A stretch of DNA of 64,000 nt, from contig NC_090706.1 in the NCBI RefSeq assembly GCF_040954835.1, forward strand, positions 36,279,148-36,343,147, written 5' to 3'. The stretch's first letter is position 1. Each line of letters opens with the position of its first letter. Below the pieces are notes generated by a model. That model ran no database searches and was not told the origin of the DNA. It worked only from the letters and a program-made list of their open reading frames with translations. The position numbers and the translations under genes are program-made. This stretch comes from Lepisosteus oculatus (lineage: Eukaryota; Chordata; Actinopteri; Semionotiformes; Lepisosteidae). Shown piece after piece: positions 51,640-64,000 of this stretch.

Positions 51640-52879
51640 TTTATAATGACCTAATTTCTGGAACAAAAGGGGGCTGTTCTGAATTTGTAAGAGAAATACT
51701 ACTGTTGTGCTTTTTAATAGCACACGATTTAAAAAAAAAAACAAAACGTAATCTTAAAACCATAAAGACTACTATGTGAAATCTTTTCTTGGAGTTTTTC
51801 TTGTAACATTCCAGAGAAAGTACAACATTCCAAGACTTTCAATCCTGTGGTTTGTATGTGTACAAATACAAATGTACACGTTTCTTTACTGGGGTAAACA
51901 AAGCACAGATAATTATAAGATAGTCACTTTAACTTAATGCCAGCTGTTTTTTTTATTTGTCATAATACTTAGGTTTCAAATTATCTAAACCCAAGAAGCT
52001 TTTTGAATGATTTATTTGATAACACATCTTTTTGAATCGATTGATTGTTTATTAATTCATAATTAATTTTCTACCTGTAATAGTTTTCAAAAGTTAAATG
52101 TGCTGAAACTTTCATTAAAATTTGAAACATTTATCGCAAAATGGGAATCATGTATTGAAAGCTTCCCGACTCAGACTTGATTTGTACAGCTTAGTTAAAA
52201 GTCCAGGCTTTTATATGGCATAATCCGCCAACTCCAGCAGGATAGTAAATAAATAGGATAGTAAGTAAAAAGCTGTGCATTTTAGGGAAATATGGCAGTA
52301 TTGTAAAATGAATTAAGGGAATCTATTTGCTGTGCGTCACATCATAAAAGGGATATAAGTTATATATATTTTATATATGTAAATCCTGAGCTGTAACATA
52401 CCTATCAGAACTGTCTTGAAACAGATCTAGCCCAAGGTGACAAAAATGTGTCGTCTGAGAAACGACAGAAATGAGATGTTAGGAACCAGGCAGCCCTAAA
52501 TCTATTTTGAAACCATACTGTACATGCAGTTGGAGTGGGAAAAGGTGAGTGGAGACTGCTTCGCACTGCGGTTAGTGCCTGATGGTACATGTCTAGATGA
52601 CATCGCCAGGCATGGCTTGGACTCGGGATCGGCTGAGGGTGGCCAGCTTGTGACCGCTGAGAGCTCACAGCCGAGGGGTCTGTCAACCCCTGCAGAGGTA
52701 AGCGTAGCGCAACTGAATTGGTGTTTTGTTTCGTTTGATTTATGAATTGATCGTGACACGACTTTCCTTTCCTTTTGTAAAAACCGAAATTCGGACGGGG
52801 TGAGGTCAGGTCGTACTTTTGTTTTTGTTTTTTTGCAACCACTGTTACACATACTTGACATTGTTAAAGATGGTCCTCC

Positions 52880-53091
52880 GTTTCCAGGTGATGTGCAGTC
52901 GGCTCCTTACGTCACCTTGGGGATTGGCCCTCTTCTCTTTCCCCATTGGTCAGCGGTGTTGTCAATCACAGCTGTTTACATCCTAGGGTGGAAATTCCCA
53001 GGTTACAACACGGAACACTAGTACTTCCGTAATCAGTTTGAGAAGTGTATCTCGGAGTGCAGCTTGGAGATCTTAGCACTAGTCGAGACAG
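52880..53091 (+). promoter_or_regulatory. tnip1: tnip1 promoter and likely non-coding exon 1
   Basis: A GC-richer region carries a CRE-like TTACGTCA at 52907-52914, two reversed CCAAT boxes (ATTGG at 52923-52927 and 52945-52949) and an NF-kB site GGAAATTCCC at 52990-52999 (reverse strand GGGAATTTCC, fitting GGGRNNYYCC). About 90 bases further on, a donor follows cgagacag (exon end 53091, intron gtatgg), the likely end of exon 1. TNIP1 is itself an NF-kB-induced feedback inhibitor, so a kB site here makes sense. A second donor-like site (gag then gtaagc, near 52698) could belong to an alternative first exon. Confidence 0.55.
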
Positions 53092-56000
53092 GTATGGACT
53101 TATTGTGCTCTTTTTAACATTTTCTCTGGATCGAAACAAGCTTTACGATGTGCTCAGTCTTTGCTTTTCGCTTTTCAAGGAACACCGTTACTAAAAACCG
53201 CCTGTATCTATCGGCAAATACGTTCGTCAGTGGAAATATATTATGTAATGTGATGGGGTCACCACCAGTATTAACACTTTTTTTTCTTCCCATGTCGCGA
53301 TAAGATTTACCGTAAAGAATGACGAAACGAAAATATCAAACTTCTGGCAACCTACAGGCAAGGGTAAATGTGAAGTTCAACGTGAAAGTCAGCTTGAAAA
53401 CCTCAATCAGTTTGCGGCATCTTCGACCTACTGTTGACTACTGTCGGTCGACTGTATTCATCTGAAATAATCTAATTCCAATAATGTGGAAAAAAAATCT
53501 CCACCATTATTTAGATCATCTAAAAGCTCTTCATGTTTGTTAAATTACCCTGCGGTTTTAAGGGGCGCTTCCGGAGGTCGTTGCAGTGTTGAACAGAAGT
53601 GCAGTGACAGTGCAGTCACCCGCATGTGTTGTGTGTCCTCTCCGCTGTGTGTATCCCAGTAAGGAGTGTGTAGGCTGCAGCAGAAGAAAGCTATACATTT
53701 TAGACTTCCCCGTGGACTAAAAACTAAATGTCGGAGATATCATCCTTCATTATAAGAATATGCGGAAAGGGGTTTCAAGTGAAGTCTCTGTATGGAATGT
53801 GCATGGCATATACTCGGTATTAAAGTACACAGAAGGAAAACCTGTTCTGCGGCGATTTCATTTTGCTTCCTGTACTAAATATGCAGTGTTGAGCTGTGCG
53901 GTTTAACATTCCCAGACACGCTATTGCTACCAAAATGTATCTGAGAAATGTATACCTTTTATTGAATGACTGTAGGTGTGTGTTGTTACGTATGTCGATC
54001 TTTCGCCTGGCTGTGAAAAAACAATAGTGGAAATGTTACGTGACATATGTTCTGCGAGGGACGGAATAGGTCATTTTATTGTAAAGTGACTTGACACCAG
54101 AGCTGGAAAACTGCGTGACATGGTGAGAGCCTCACTTAGTGACCTTTTACAAGGATGGGCTTGAGGAAGGCCCCCACCCATTAGTTGACTCGTGCTCCTA
54201 AGAGGCCCCCAGACTACAGTCACAATGAAAACTATATTTAGGCTCATTCACATAAAGCTCCCACTGAAAAATCACTAATGGGTGAATCACAGTGTACAGT
54301 AGCAGTCAGTGACAGTTAGAGGTCTTTTTAAAGGCATGAATTGTATGTATAGAGACACAATACTGTTTTGAAGTCAATGTCTCACATATTTGTGTAATGT
54401 GTTTGTATGTCTGTGTAACAGTAAACAGAAGAATGATAAATGGTGAAAATGAAGTTGAAGTATACCCCAAATATTTCATTTGTGTGAACCTTTTCTGTTG
54501 TCTAGCTTACTGTGTGGCATTGCTCTTAGTGCTGTTGGAAATATACATTTACTAATAACATATAACTCATTCAGTCATAGTACGTTCTATGCTCTGTATA
54601 AATTCTATATTTGGGTTTCTAGACCCATAAAATTATGTAGTCCTTGTCCCTTCCTTTTGTTCAGCCCATTAGAGTTTTGAAGATGTGGGTTTTATAAATG
54701 CACTCTTTAGTTCTTAGTATGGGTAAGACTATTGTGCTCGACAGTTTCAGCTTGCCTAGAAGTCCTAGGCAAGATAATGGCCGTGGGCATGTGCATGTTT
54801 GTATATGATGATGTTTCCTTCAGCTGTCATGGGATCTGTCTGGGATCAAGGCTTTTTCTATTGCCAGCTGGTTGATGTAAAAAAAGATAGGTGATTGATC
54901 CTTCCTTTGTTTTTAGCTATGTTATTATATGCTTTATGTTAGTGAGCGGAACTGGATTCAATATAGGCATATGGTTTTAGAAAAAAAAATAAGAACGAAC
55001 TTGTATTCAGCTATCAGAACAAGCTACGTGACATTCTTGAGTTTTTCCAGTGGATTGATGTCGCAGTGATAAAATTCAAAATGAATATTTCAGCTTTTCT
55101 TTGCTCTGGGGTCTTGAAATGCCCTCAGGATGTCAGATGATAATGCTTTGTATGTCATTGATCTTATCTTGAGGTTTTTCTTCACATGACATGACCTCGC
55201 ACCATCTAAAAAGATGCAGAAGTTTCCATACTAGACTTCAGAATGCCCTGCTGTCCAAAATAGCAGTCAGTGTAAATCATCTGTAACACTTTCATGCTGA
55301 ACACTTGCAATTTACAGAATTGCAGACCTAATTCTGAATGAAAAACTTGGCATATGATTCACCTGGTGCTAGATTATGTGCTGAGTTCACATTTTCTGCA
55401 AAGTTCAAGTGGTCTGCTGACTGATTTAAATCTCAAACACTCTACAGGGAACGAACTTTGGAGGTAAAAGAAAATGTATGTGCTAAAATAATATGACAGT
55501 TTTTGATTAGTAGGATAAAAGAACACAGTTTGGAACGCCATTTCAGTGAACCAGCAAGCCTTCTCAAAGTACACAACGTCAGAGCTGTGCTGCAAAATGT
55601 ATTCAAATCATTGACTGTAAATAACCTCACTAAAACTTGTGAACACAGATTCAAATTAGATGTTCTCTGAATCATCTGTAATGTAAATTGCCATTAGGTA
55701 AAGTGAAAATTCACAACAAAAGGATATTATGATATACTGTAAAGACAACAGGTTTCTGCCACTTAGTTTTTAGCCCTCATTTATTGACCAAAAAAGTACC
55801 AGATAGATCTTGTTATAGTTCTTTGGGTGTGTTTGTAGGTTAGATTGTGTGAATGCCTTCTAAGTTCTTGAGACCATTTCTCTACCACTTAGTCTGGATG
55901 TGCCAGGCATTTTCAGTTGTCTGCATTGCCTTATGCCTGTGTTGGCATAATTTGATGATCTAGTCAAATCCCCAAATAATTTCAGATGATGACATTTCCA

Positions 56001-59000
56001 TTATAGTCATTATCATGAGTCTAAAATCAGAGATTGCTGGTTTCTTGCAGAGGTGTAGCATGTATGTTGTTGAAGGTCTTCTGCTCCACTTCTTCTCTCC
56101 ATTTAAATATTAATACTGGTATCACATGGGTTTTGAATACTGCCTCCACTTGTTAATTGTTTCCCTTCGGTATTGAGTGGAGCTAGTGATTTTAGAGTAC
56201 CTTTGGGAACTTGGTTTCTGGAACCTGCTTGTGTCACAGCACAGTGCTTTCAGTTTATGCACTGTATACACAAATGGTAAACAGCCTTACTTCTTGTGTT
56301 CACATTAAATACAGTATTTTCTTCACTGGTGACGTGTGTTGTTTTCTTCAGGTCTGTTTTAGAAATGACGAACCTTGCTGTTGTCATTCATTTTCCATAC
56401 TGTTTTTCCTTCAGCGGCTTTTTTTTTTTAAAAAAAGAGTCTGCTTTTCAGTTGTGTGCCCTGGGTTTTACTTCAACATTTTCTCTTCAAGACCGCTACA
56501 TCAGCTATCACGCTATAATATTTTCAAAATGACAGTTTTTTTTGCACATACAGTACCTGTATTAATCATACAGTGCTGCAATTCCTGTAATTACCCTCAT
56601 GAAGAAAAAGAGGAGAGAAAAAGAGCAGTCTCATTTCAATCAGAGAAATGTAAATGACTTTCGGGTGTAACCTTTTCTGCTTTAGTTTTCAGAAATTTGA
56701 TTGAGTTTTGTTCTCGGTAATTCTGTTAATATAAAGAAGAGTTTTTTATATTGTGTAAAGGGCATACTGTATGTTTACTTCAACTACGTTTCTTTATTAA
56801 CTTCCAACATCTAGTCTGATACTGAATCAACAAAACCTGTTTGGTTACTCCTGAGAAGCTTTGGTAGACAGGTCAGTGTACATCAGTTAAACTTTAATTC
56901 AAGTAGGTTTCATGATTATTATTATGTATTGATTTTCGTTACTCTGGGAGAAGTTCCTGTAATCTTCATCCTGTGCCTGTCTATAAAAAAGATTTTCAAA
57001 AACTCTAAACTTTCCCAATAGACATCCCAAAAATGAAACCCAGTGCAGCAGCAGTTTGGTCATGCCTGCAGACAGAAGTCATATTGGATACTTAGATGAC
57101 TAAAATGGAAACTGAGGCTACAAATAAGAAATGATTATTATTTTTTTTTATTGTCAAGATTCCCATCCATGCATTTTTATATTTTAATTGTCCAGGAGGG
57201 AAGAATTTGCCTTTGGTGGATTTGCTTGAGTATTATTTTGGTTTTATTTGATTTTATTGATAAACTGATATATACTCTACTAGACAACAAGCACAAATGC
57301 ATTTGAATTTCTGACAACAAGCACACGTCCTTCCCAAAATGTGCTGCCTCTTTAGGCAGATGGAACAGTAACTATTGTCTACACTTGGAAATATAACCTT
57401 ATGTGGGGAAAAAAGACCAGTGATGTCAGATATTGTGGGAAAACAAGAAATCATGAGATAAGATTGTATGTGAAAAGGGATTTTTTTTTCTATTTTCCCA
57501 TCCCCAGACAAACTGTGATTGAATCCTCAGTTCACAGACTAAGTTTGAAAAGAGAGCATGGAGGATTTTACATTTGAATCCTCAGATGTGTCACAGTTCC
57601 CCAAAGAATAGCAGACCGCGTAATATACTGATTTCCTCCAGTTTATCCGTCTTGTACAAATAGTAAGATTTGGGTCTTCCAGGATTACCTAGTGATGTAG
57701 AATCTTGATGTAATCAGTAACCTATTGCTTAGAAAGGGCATGTTTAGTTTTGGTTTCATTTGCTTATAAAATGAAGGAGGAGAGTCCCATCTGTTTGCTC
57801 CTTGATGTTTTTCTGATCAATACTTTACAATTGCACACTTGGCAAAGATAAGTAACTGGAATGCTCACAAAAGGAAATGACAAATTCGGCAGTGAGTTCT
57901 TAAAAATAACTCTGGAAGACTTGCTTGCAAGCCATGATTTTGAATTAAGGTTATCTAAAGATGTGTATATATATAGTGTAGCTGATGTTATTTATGATAA
58001 TTATTGACTAAGCAGCTGATACAATCAGGCAACGTCTATACTGACATTTTATTTGCTGAAATGAAATAACAATATTGGTATATGGTGTTAATTATATATT
58101 ATATTGGTCTGTATGTATATATACTTTACCTAATGAAACATAGTCACTTATATTACCTTATTTGGATAACATAATCCAAGGAAAACATAATCACTTGCAG
58201 TATGGGAAATACATTTCTCTGCTACATACAATTATTTCAACCATCTGCACTTCTAACATGTAATATAAAGTGTTTGTGCCCACGGTATGAAGTAAAGGAT
58301 TTAAGGTAAAACTTAACAATAAGATTCCAAATTTTTATGTAGTGTATACTTTTCCTATGAAGTTAATATGAATTGCACTTTAGGCTATGATGTATTCAAG
58401 TGCTATTCATATAACTTCTCCCGTTCCCCATAAATTAAACACCCACTAATTGTAAAGGCTTACTCGATTTCATTTCCAAAATGATGAAATCGTGGTGGCA
58501 AGTCAGACTGATCCTTTCTTGGGGGAAGGCTGAGCAGGCAATGGGGGAGGAGACATATGATGTTTCAGAGCAGAACAGTTTGCCTTTACTGCCTACATCA
58601 TACCTGCATACTCACCCACAGAGAATATTTTTGTAATGTGATTGTTTGCATTTTTTGCAGGCTTGCATAAACCATTTTAATTGCTTGCAAATCACAAGAT
58701 ATCAGATTTTCCATTGTAGTGGAAACCTTTTTTTTTTTCTTTTTAAGGTTGCCTGCAGGTAGCTCAAGCCCCCCACTCATTTTATTTTTTACATACAGTA
58801 CGTGCTACCACCGCAGGGTCTGTTGCTCATCACGGGGGAAACTCAGAAGAGGATTACACTGAAATTCGCTTCATCCTCACGGGCACATAGTTAACAGTGT
58901 GTCCGTAAGGGGGTGGATGTTCGCTGTTGTTGACTTACCAGCCATTAGCTTTGCACGTTCAGTTCTTGGTGGTTCACGGTGTTGTCATGGATTATACAGC

Positions 59001-59272
59001 ATTTTGTTCTGGAACGGCATTAGTCAAAATTTGCAGGAGCTAAAATGTATCTCCAGAGATGTTCACGTGTAATATGTTGCAAATAAATGTGTACAACAAG
59101 CAGGGATGGTAGAGGAACGTAAAAGATCTCAGTTGCTGTACTGGGCCCTGCTCCTCCCCACTGGATATTCATTCCCGTCAAGAAAGTTCGCGGTGGAATG
59201 GCCTGTTCAAGTCACTGTGTGTAAAATGTGCCGATTGAACTGTTTTCTCTTTTTTTTTTTTGGCTTTTTCAG
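53092..59272 (+). other. tnip1: tnip1 intron 1
   Basis: About 6.2 kb from the putative exon 1 donor to the acceptor of the start-codon exon. The first 900 bases are still CpG-containing, with a GC-rich patch near 53560-53670. The rest is AT-rich without a recognised exon or repeat family. A 148-codon open frame at 56211-56657 is phenylalanine- and cysteine-rich and looks like chance. Confidence 0.45.
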
Positions 59273-59314
59273 TGCGTTCCCCTACAGGATGCTTTGTAAG
59301 TGAACAAGCAGTCA

Positions 59315-61168
59315 ATGGAAGGGAAAGGGCCCTATCGCATTTACGATCCCGGTGGGAGCGAGCCGAAGGATGAGGCGAGCAGCGTGACCTACCGCCAGCT
59401 GCTGGAGGAGAACTGCATGCTGAGAGAGAGGATGAAGGGGCTCAAGAGCCTGGGTACTGCAAGACTGCCGCTCGTCTCCGGACACCTGTCACGCCAACCT
59501 AACCCGGCGGTGGAGCGATTTGTAGGGGAACGAAATAACAAGATCTTCTGCTCCAGTAGAATGGAAATGGGGAAAAAAAAAAATCCACTATCTAGCGAAG
59601 ATAGTCAAGAGATTTATTTGTTGTATTCCATCCTTATTTCAGAAATGATCTTTATATTCCTTAGATTTTTCCTGAATTTCTACAAAAAACGAATTCCTTA
59701 TATATGTGGAAATTTGTTTGTGATTGGTATCTTATGTGTCAAAGATTTTTTAGGCCTGTGGTTATGGCCAGAAAACTAAATTTATCCTAATGGCATATAA
59801 ATGCATACAGTTAAGTTGTTGTATTATGTAGCATAGACATTCTATTATTCTAGCATAATATTCTATATTCTTCTATACATTCTATATATTATAGCATTTT
59901 ATCTTATGCATCTATTATTATTTTTATCATAGGAGACCTGCTTGAAGAATCGCAGACTGAGGCATCTAAACTCCGTCAAAGAGTGGAAGAGCTTGTGAGA
60001 GACAATGAGATCTTGAGGTCCTCATCCAGTTTCAATTCCGCTGTTGGAATTGCCCTTCCTACGCATGCTGAAACACAGGGTAGGCCAAGGAACATAACAA
60101 ACACACCGGGACATGCTGTGTTTCAATCGTTCACATGAAAGGGCTCTAGGCTCCTCAGTGGGTTAGAAAACATGCGTCGCTGCTGCAAAGCTCACACTCA
60201 AATTATCAGGTACAGGTGCAGTTCATAGCAAAGCCAGACAGTTCTCGGGTGACGTAGCAGATGCTTTTCTGAAAAAACAGCCATTTTTTGTTTTCCTGTA
60301 AGATAGTGGGGTTTCCTCGTTTAAAATGTTTACATGGTTGTCCCAAAGTTATTTTTTAAACTAATAATTTGTTAGCCTAAAGGGAAGACTTGTTAGAGGT
60401 TGTGGTGAACAGTGTGGAAAGTGTATGAGTAATATGTCAAGATGTATTTGAACAATGTAAGGAAAGTAGTGGCAGGAAGAACACTGAGATGAAGATTGCC
60501 CAACTGCCTGTGTACCAGTCAAGCAACACTATTAATCCTGGCAGGAACCTGGGCACACACAGTATATATAGCTTTTAACATAATGCCAAATTTCCTGTGT
60601 TCAGTTGTGTTACGGTGCAAACTACTGGAGTCCTGAAGAAAGAAGTGATGTATGTTTATAAGGCATGTTAAGCCAAATTTTGTTGTTAGATCCTGTACAA
60701 GGGGATATGCTAATCTTGTCAGTCTATTGTGTAAACATATTAATGTCTTGAATGATGAAAGTGTATAGTAGCACATACTTATATTTACTGACAGGTACCA
60801 TATTAATATATCTATTAGTGTAAAATAAATTTCATGTTCTTAAGATATGTAAAACCTGTATCCTTAGAGCTGTTTTACTTTTTTTTTCCCCATGTGGTGT
60901 GTACTTATGCGTCTTTCCTTGTTTCCAGTCCAAGATGAAAGTTATGGAGAGAATGCAGGATTGAAGGAAACCCAGGAGTGTCAACCAAGAAGCAGACAGA
61001 GACCTGCATCCAGTGTAAGTTATTCTCTTAGTCTGTTTTTTTTAGTATTGTGAGGTCCTCCTATTCATTTTAGTCACATAAATTTTCTAATTATTTCAGG
61101 AGGGCTCTTCAGAGTTTGAAGTTGTGAATCTTGAAGAAAGACGTGGTTCTGATGAAGAAAACAAGTCA
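59315..61168 (+). CDS. tnip1: TNFAIP3-interacting protein 1 (ABIN-1), N-terminal four coding exons, runs off the window
   Basis: Coding exons: 59315-59453 (ATG 59315), 59933-60079, 60929-61014, 61100-61168; phases agree and give 147 residues. The acceptor of the first is either 59272 (strong T tract) or 59287. ABIN-1 binds linear/K63 ubiquitin and A20 and restrains NF-kB, cell death and TLR signalling. The N-terminus MEGKGPYRIYDPGG is nearly identical to the human start MEGRGPYRIYDPGG. The second exon, GDLLEESQTEASKLRQRVEE, continues the first coiled coil. The last exon has SSEFEVVNLEE, matching human SSEFEVVTPEE; FEVV (61115-61126, residues 130-133) is the LC3-interacting motif of the human protein. 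The ABIN homology domains and the ubiquitin-binding UBAN domain of the 636-residue human protein are not in the window; the next intron is longer than 2.8 kb unless the exon at 62795 is used. An upstream in-frame GTG at 59300 is not the start. Confidence 0.93.
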
Positions 61169-64000
61169 GTAAGTACTCTAATACCTGCTGTTTTGAGGAA
61201 TTTGGATTTTCCCTGTTGTGTGAAACATACACTATTGCAACACCACTGACTTTCACAACTTCACTTTCTTTTAGATTGCAAAATTGATCTGATGTTATGA
61301 TCTCTTATCAATACTTTATGGCCTAATTGTGACAATACCTGGGGGAAAAAATGTGTCACAGGAAACCAGTTACTATGCCAGCTTTGTTTTGATGACGTTG
61401 CAAACGTTGTGCAACCAACGTTTTCAAAGTATTAATGAGTGCTGCTGGCTTGTGTTTGCTGGTCACATAGGACATTGTTATTCTAGGAAATGTAGCCAAG
61501 TAAGCAGTTCAGTTCGGTTTAAACATAATTACGTAATTGTTCTTTTTCCAACAGTTTTAATGCATTCAGAAAATCAGCTTCTCTTTTTTTAAACAGTATT
61601 AAAAGGTTTTAAATCTGAATTAAATGCACAATAATGCCTTAAGCCTAAATTACTCATGTTTTTTTGTATATGGATTTCCAGGTTTCCCTTTATATGCGTA
61701 TGGAGCAGCAATTACGCCATGTTTAGACTTAACATGGTGCTTAGCTCCTAAAACTTGCTAGCTAAATATGGATTTAGGTTTGGTCACTTCTATTTGAAGG
61801 TATGTAAATGATAAGTTAATTACAGCAGCAGTGGTGCAAACCTTAACTGTATAACAAAACTGTTTCTGTAAGTTTAACAAATACATTATACTCTTCTCAA
61901 TTAACACACATTATACACCTCACCGAATGAGAAAGTGAAAAAACTGCAGAGAAAGGTAAAGCTATTTAGTATTCATTAATTAAATTAATTATACATTTAA
62001 TTTATGTCAGGAGTCCCAGGGATCGCATTTCCTTATTTTAAACTATAGATTCAGATGGCCATTTCTTTGTAAAAGCCTGTGAATCACACAAGTTTCAAAA
62101 TAGAATCAGTGTTTAGAGTGAGATTCCGATATTAAGTAATACTTCAGCTACTTGTTTAATATCGTTTATCCCTCTTGTTGACTCACATAAGTTTTGTTTT
62201 ACACTGAAACTGCAATTAGGCTGATAAATGATGTGTGCAGGGTGATGATCATGTCATGAGGTATGCCGTTTTGGATTTTTGGGTTCACTTACAGCTCGTA
62301 GAAGAGCAGCACTGTAATGAAAGGAAACGATTGGTCCAAATCTGTCTTTACTTTTATTAATGAAGTTTCAATTTAAGATTGTTTCCATAGTTCTTAGTTT
62401 TTAGATTATAGAGATGATCTTGCATGTAAAATACTTTTTTGGAGATGAAAAATATAATGATTTTGTTTTTACTAACTACTAAACTTTGTGGGTTTGGTTT
62501 AAATCCTTTTATCTGTCTCATGGAACGTCACAAAATAACTTCAGACTCCAGTACCTCAAATTAAACGAACTCAAACTGTTTGAAAATAAACATCGCATAA
62601 TTTCCCATAAATAATAACAAACTGCGGTCAGATAGTCTAGCACTCAAAGGAGAACAGAGCGTTAATTTGATTACAGATTACTGAGGGTCTTTCAGACACT
62701 GTGGTAGACCTGTGTTTCAGTTTACAATAAATATGCAGCGCGTTATGAAAGTTGTTGAATGCTCATATTTTAAAGGTACCACGTCATTTCATAGGTTTCT
62801 TCTGAAGGAGATAGTGAAGTGTCCGAGGAAGCACTTTTTATCTGAGCGCTTCTGAAGACTAATAAAGATGGTGTTTCAATCTCTGTCATGATCCTGAGTC
62901 CTTGACAGCTGTTTCTCTCGTTTCTTTTCTTATTTTAAAGTCTCTTTTTCAATGACTCAGCAGTGTTATATGACAGCATTAACATGACTCAGGGAAATTC
63001 CCCAAATTAAGCCATTAAACAACCAAGCGATGTTTTGTGATTCATGAAACCTGTTCTTCACTGGGAATGTCTGCTTGGGAAGACTAGTATCACAAAAATT
63101 TTAGGAATGTTCTTTTGAAATCGATATATTTTACGTGGCTCTTCTAAATAGATTGGTGTATTTGAGTATATAAATACTTGGTCAAAGGCTGGTGAATACA
63201 GATCTCAGAGACAATATATTTTTGTGCCAGTTATCTTGCATAGGTGTCACTGTGTAAATGACCATTGTTCTGAGTTATGTGAAAGTCAGAAGTTTAGAAT
63301 TTGTTCCACTTTTTCATATATTTTAACTGTTTTGTTAATGTACACTGCTGTGCAGAAGTCTTCAATATCCTGAAAACAGACAGGAGTTACATTATATGTA
63401 TGTTTTACACATCGATAATTTATTCACAACTCCCACTAGTGTCGTCTTCCATCATAACAGCTTTGATTATAATTAAGCACAGTTTAGATTAGGTGAGAAG
63501 AAGCCAAGTTTATTAAGCTATCTTTTATTCACATTAATCATCATCAAGGCACATTATACATCACTGCCAGTATGAAGTGCTGTGGTAATATCATCACATT
63601 TACCAGTCAGATCTGTTTGACTCATTGTCATGTGTTGCTTGTTATTAACATCATTTGTTCCTCTCTTTACATACATAAAGTTACAAGGCTGCTTTTTATC
63701 TGTTATTGTAAAATAAAATGTCTCTACGTTCAATTGTTTCTGCATAAGGAAAATTGAGTTTACAGAGCAGAACAATACAAACATGTCGAATCATAATTCA
63801 GAATTTCATAGTTTCTGATATTGCTCTTCTGTTGCAAAAGTTTGTCTAGTTAGAAATGTCTTAATGTTTTGTGTTACATTACTGAAGATATGATATAGAA
63901 ATTTGGTTGTATTTTAAAAGGCTGTGAGAACACATTCTCTTCCTGAAACTTAAAGCATGAAAACTAATGTAAACGTAGGGTTAAATAATTAATACCTCAG
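61169..64000 (+). other. tnip1: tnip1 intron running off the right edge
   Basis: No exon encoding the expected next ABIN-1 segment (the part leading to LLLHLQRLE) is found before the end of the window. The only exon-like object is the short stop-containing candidate at 62795-62866. Confidence 0.5.
62795..62866 (+). CDS. tnip1: Candidate alternative terminal exon of tnip1
   Basis: After an acceptor-like catttcatag, the phase-0 frame required by the preceding exon reads VSSEGDSEVSEEALFI and then TGA (62843-62845); AATAAA follows at 62861-62866. The acidic, serine-rich composition resembles the preceding residues. If spliced to the exon ending at 61168 it would make a protein of about 163 residues with the first coiled coil and the LC3 motif but no ubiquitin-binding domain. 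The acceptor's pyrimidine tract is poor, and the frame is short enough to be chance. Confidence 0.25.

Larger units (their letters stand above)
44665..52400. other. Gene-free AT-rich spacer between anxa6 and tnip1
   Basis: No exon supported on either strand. Simple repeats only: (GTTT)6 at 45527-45550, short gaatgaatg runs near 45606, (TA)n near 49915. One GC-rich inverted repeat interrupts it at 51590-51639. All open frames are under 110 codons and show no domain. Confidence 0.5.

Noticed and set aside
52405-52861. 145- and 119-codon minus-strand frames over the tnip1 promoter
   Set aside because: They are open because the region is GC-rich; the protein is of low complexity, no domain is recognised, and no splice or start context supports them.
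56211-56657. 148-codon frame, one of the longest in the window
   Set aside because: Lies within tnip1 intron 1 and is rich in Phe, Cys and Ser from T-rich DNA; no domain and no exon boundaries.
1-64000. CRISPR arrays, operons, ribosome binding sites, phage or insertion sequences
   Set aside because: Intron-exon structure and repeat content show vertebrate nuclear DNA; no such feature is present.

Overview
The window is vertebrate nuclear DNA, almost certainly from a ray-finned fish. Short exons with consensus splice sites sit in long AT-rich introns. The repeats are fish-type: two 5S-rRNA-headed SINE copies, CR1-like LINE scraps and a 21-bp tandem array. I cannot name the species; the CR1-like content would fit a non-teleost fish, but that is only an impression.

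Three genes are supported exon by exon. (1) On the minus strand, 3197-10015, a complete 11-coding-exon CAT-type cationic amino acid transporter (SLC7A1/2/3 subfamily), 617 codons plus stop. Two of its introns need GC rather than GT donors. (2) On the plus strand, about 20.9-44.7 kb, the complete annexin A6 gene: a non-coding first exon and 25 coding exons giving 673 residues, including an in-frame 18-nt microexon at the place of the alternatively spliced six-residue exon of mammals. (3) On the plus strand, about 53.0 kb to the right edge, the 5' part of tnip1 (ABIN-1): promoter, a likely non-coding exon 1 and four coding exons (147 codons). The rest of the gene lies outside the window. The order anxa6 then tnip1 on one strand matches human 5q33. 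The transporter, divergent and upstream of anxa6, is not the mammalian neighbour (CCDC69/GM2A).

Other regions: 1-3.2 kb holds a candidate minus-strand signal-peptide exon and presumably the transporter 3' UTR. 10.1-20.8 kb is intergenic or 5'-leader sequence with most of the recognisable mobile elements. 42.3-52.5 kb is the anxa6 3' UTR and AT-rich intergenic DNA without a gene. 53.1-59.3 kb is tnip1 intron 1.

The genes do not form a pathway: one imports arginine and lysine, one is a calcium-dependent membrane-binding protein, and one restrains NF-kB signalling. I see no previously undescribed multi-gene system. The items most worth a second look are the paired GC-AG introns, the microexon, a 46-bp near-perfect hairpin in anxa6 intron 2, a kB site beside a CRE at the tnip1 promoter, a possible short tnip1 isoform and a strong excess of the heptamer TACTGTA.
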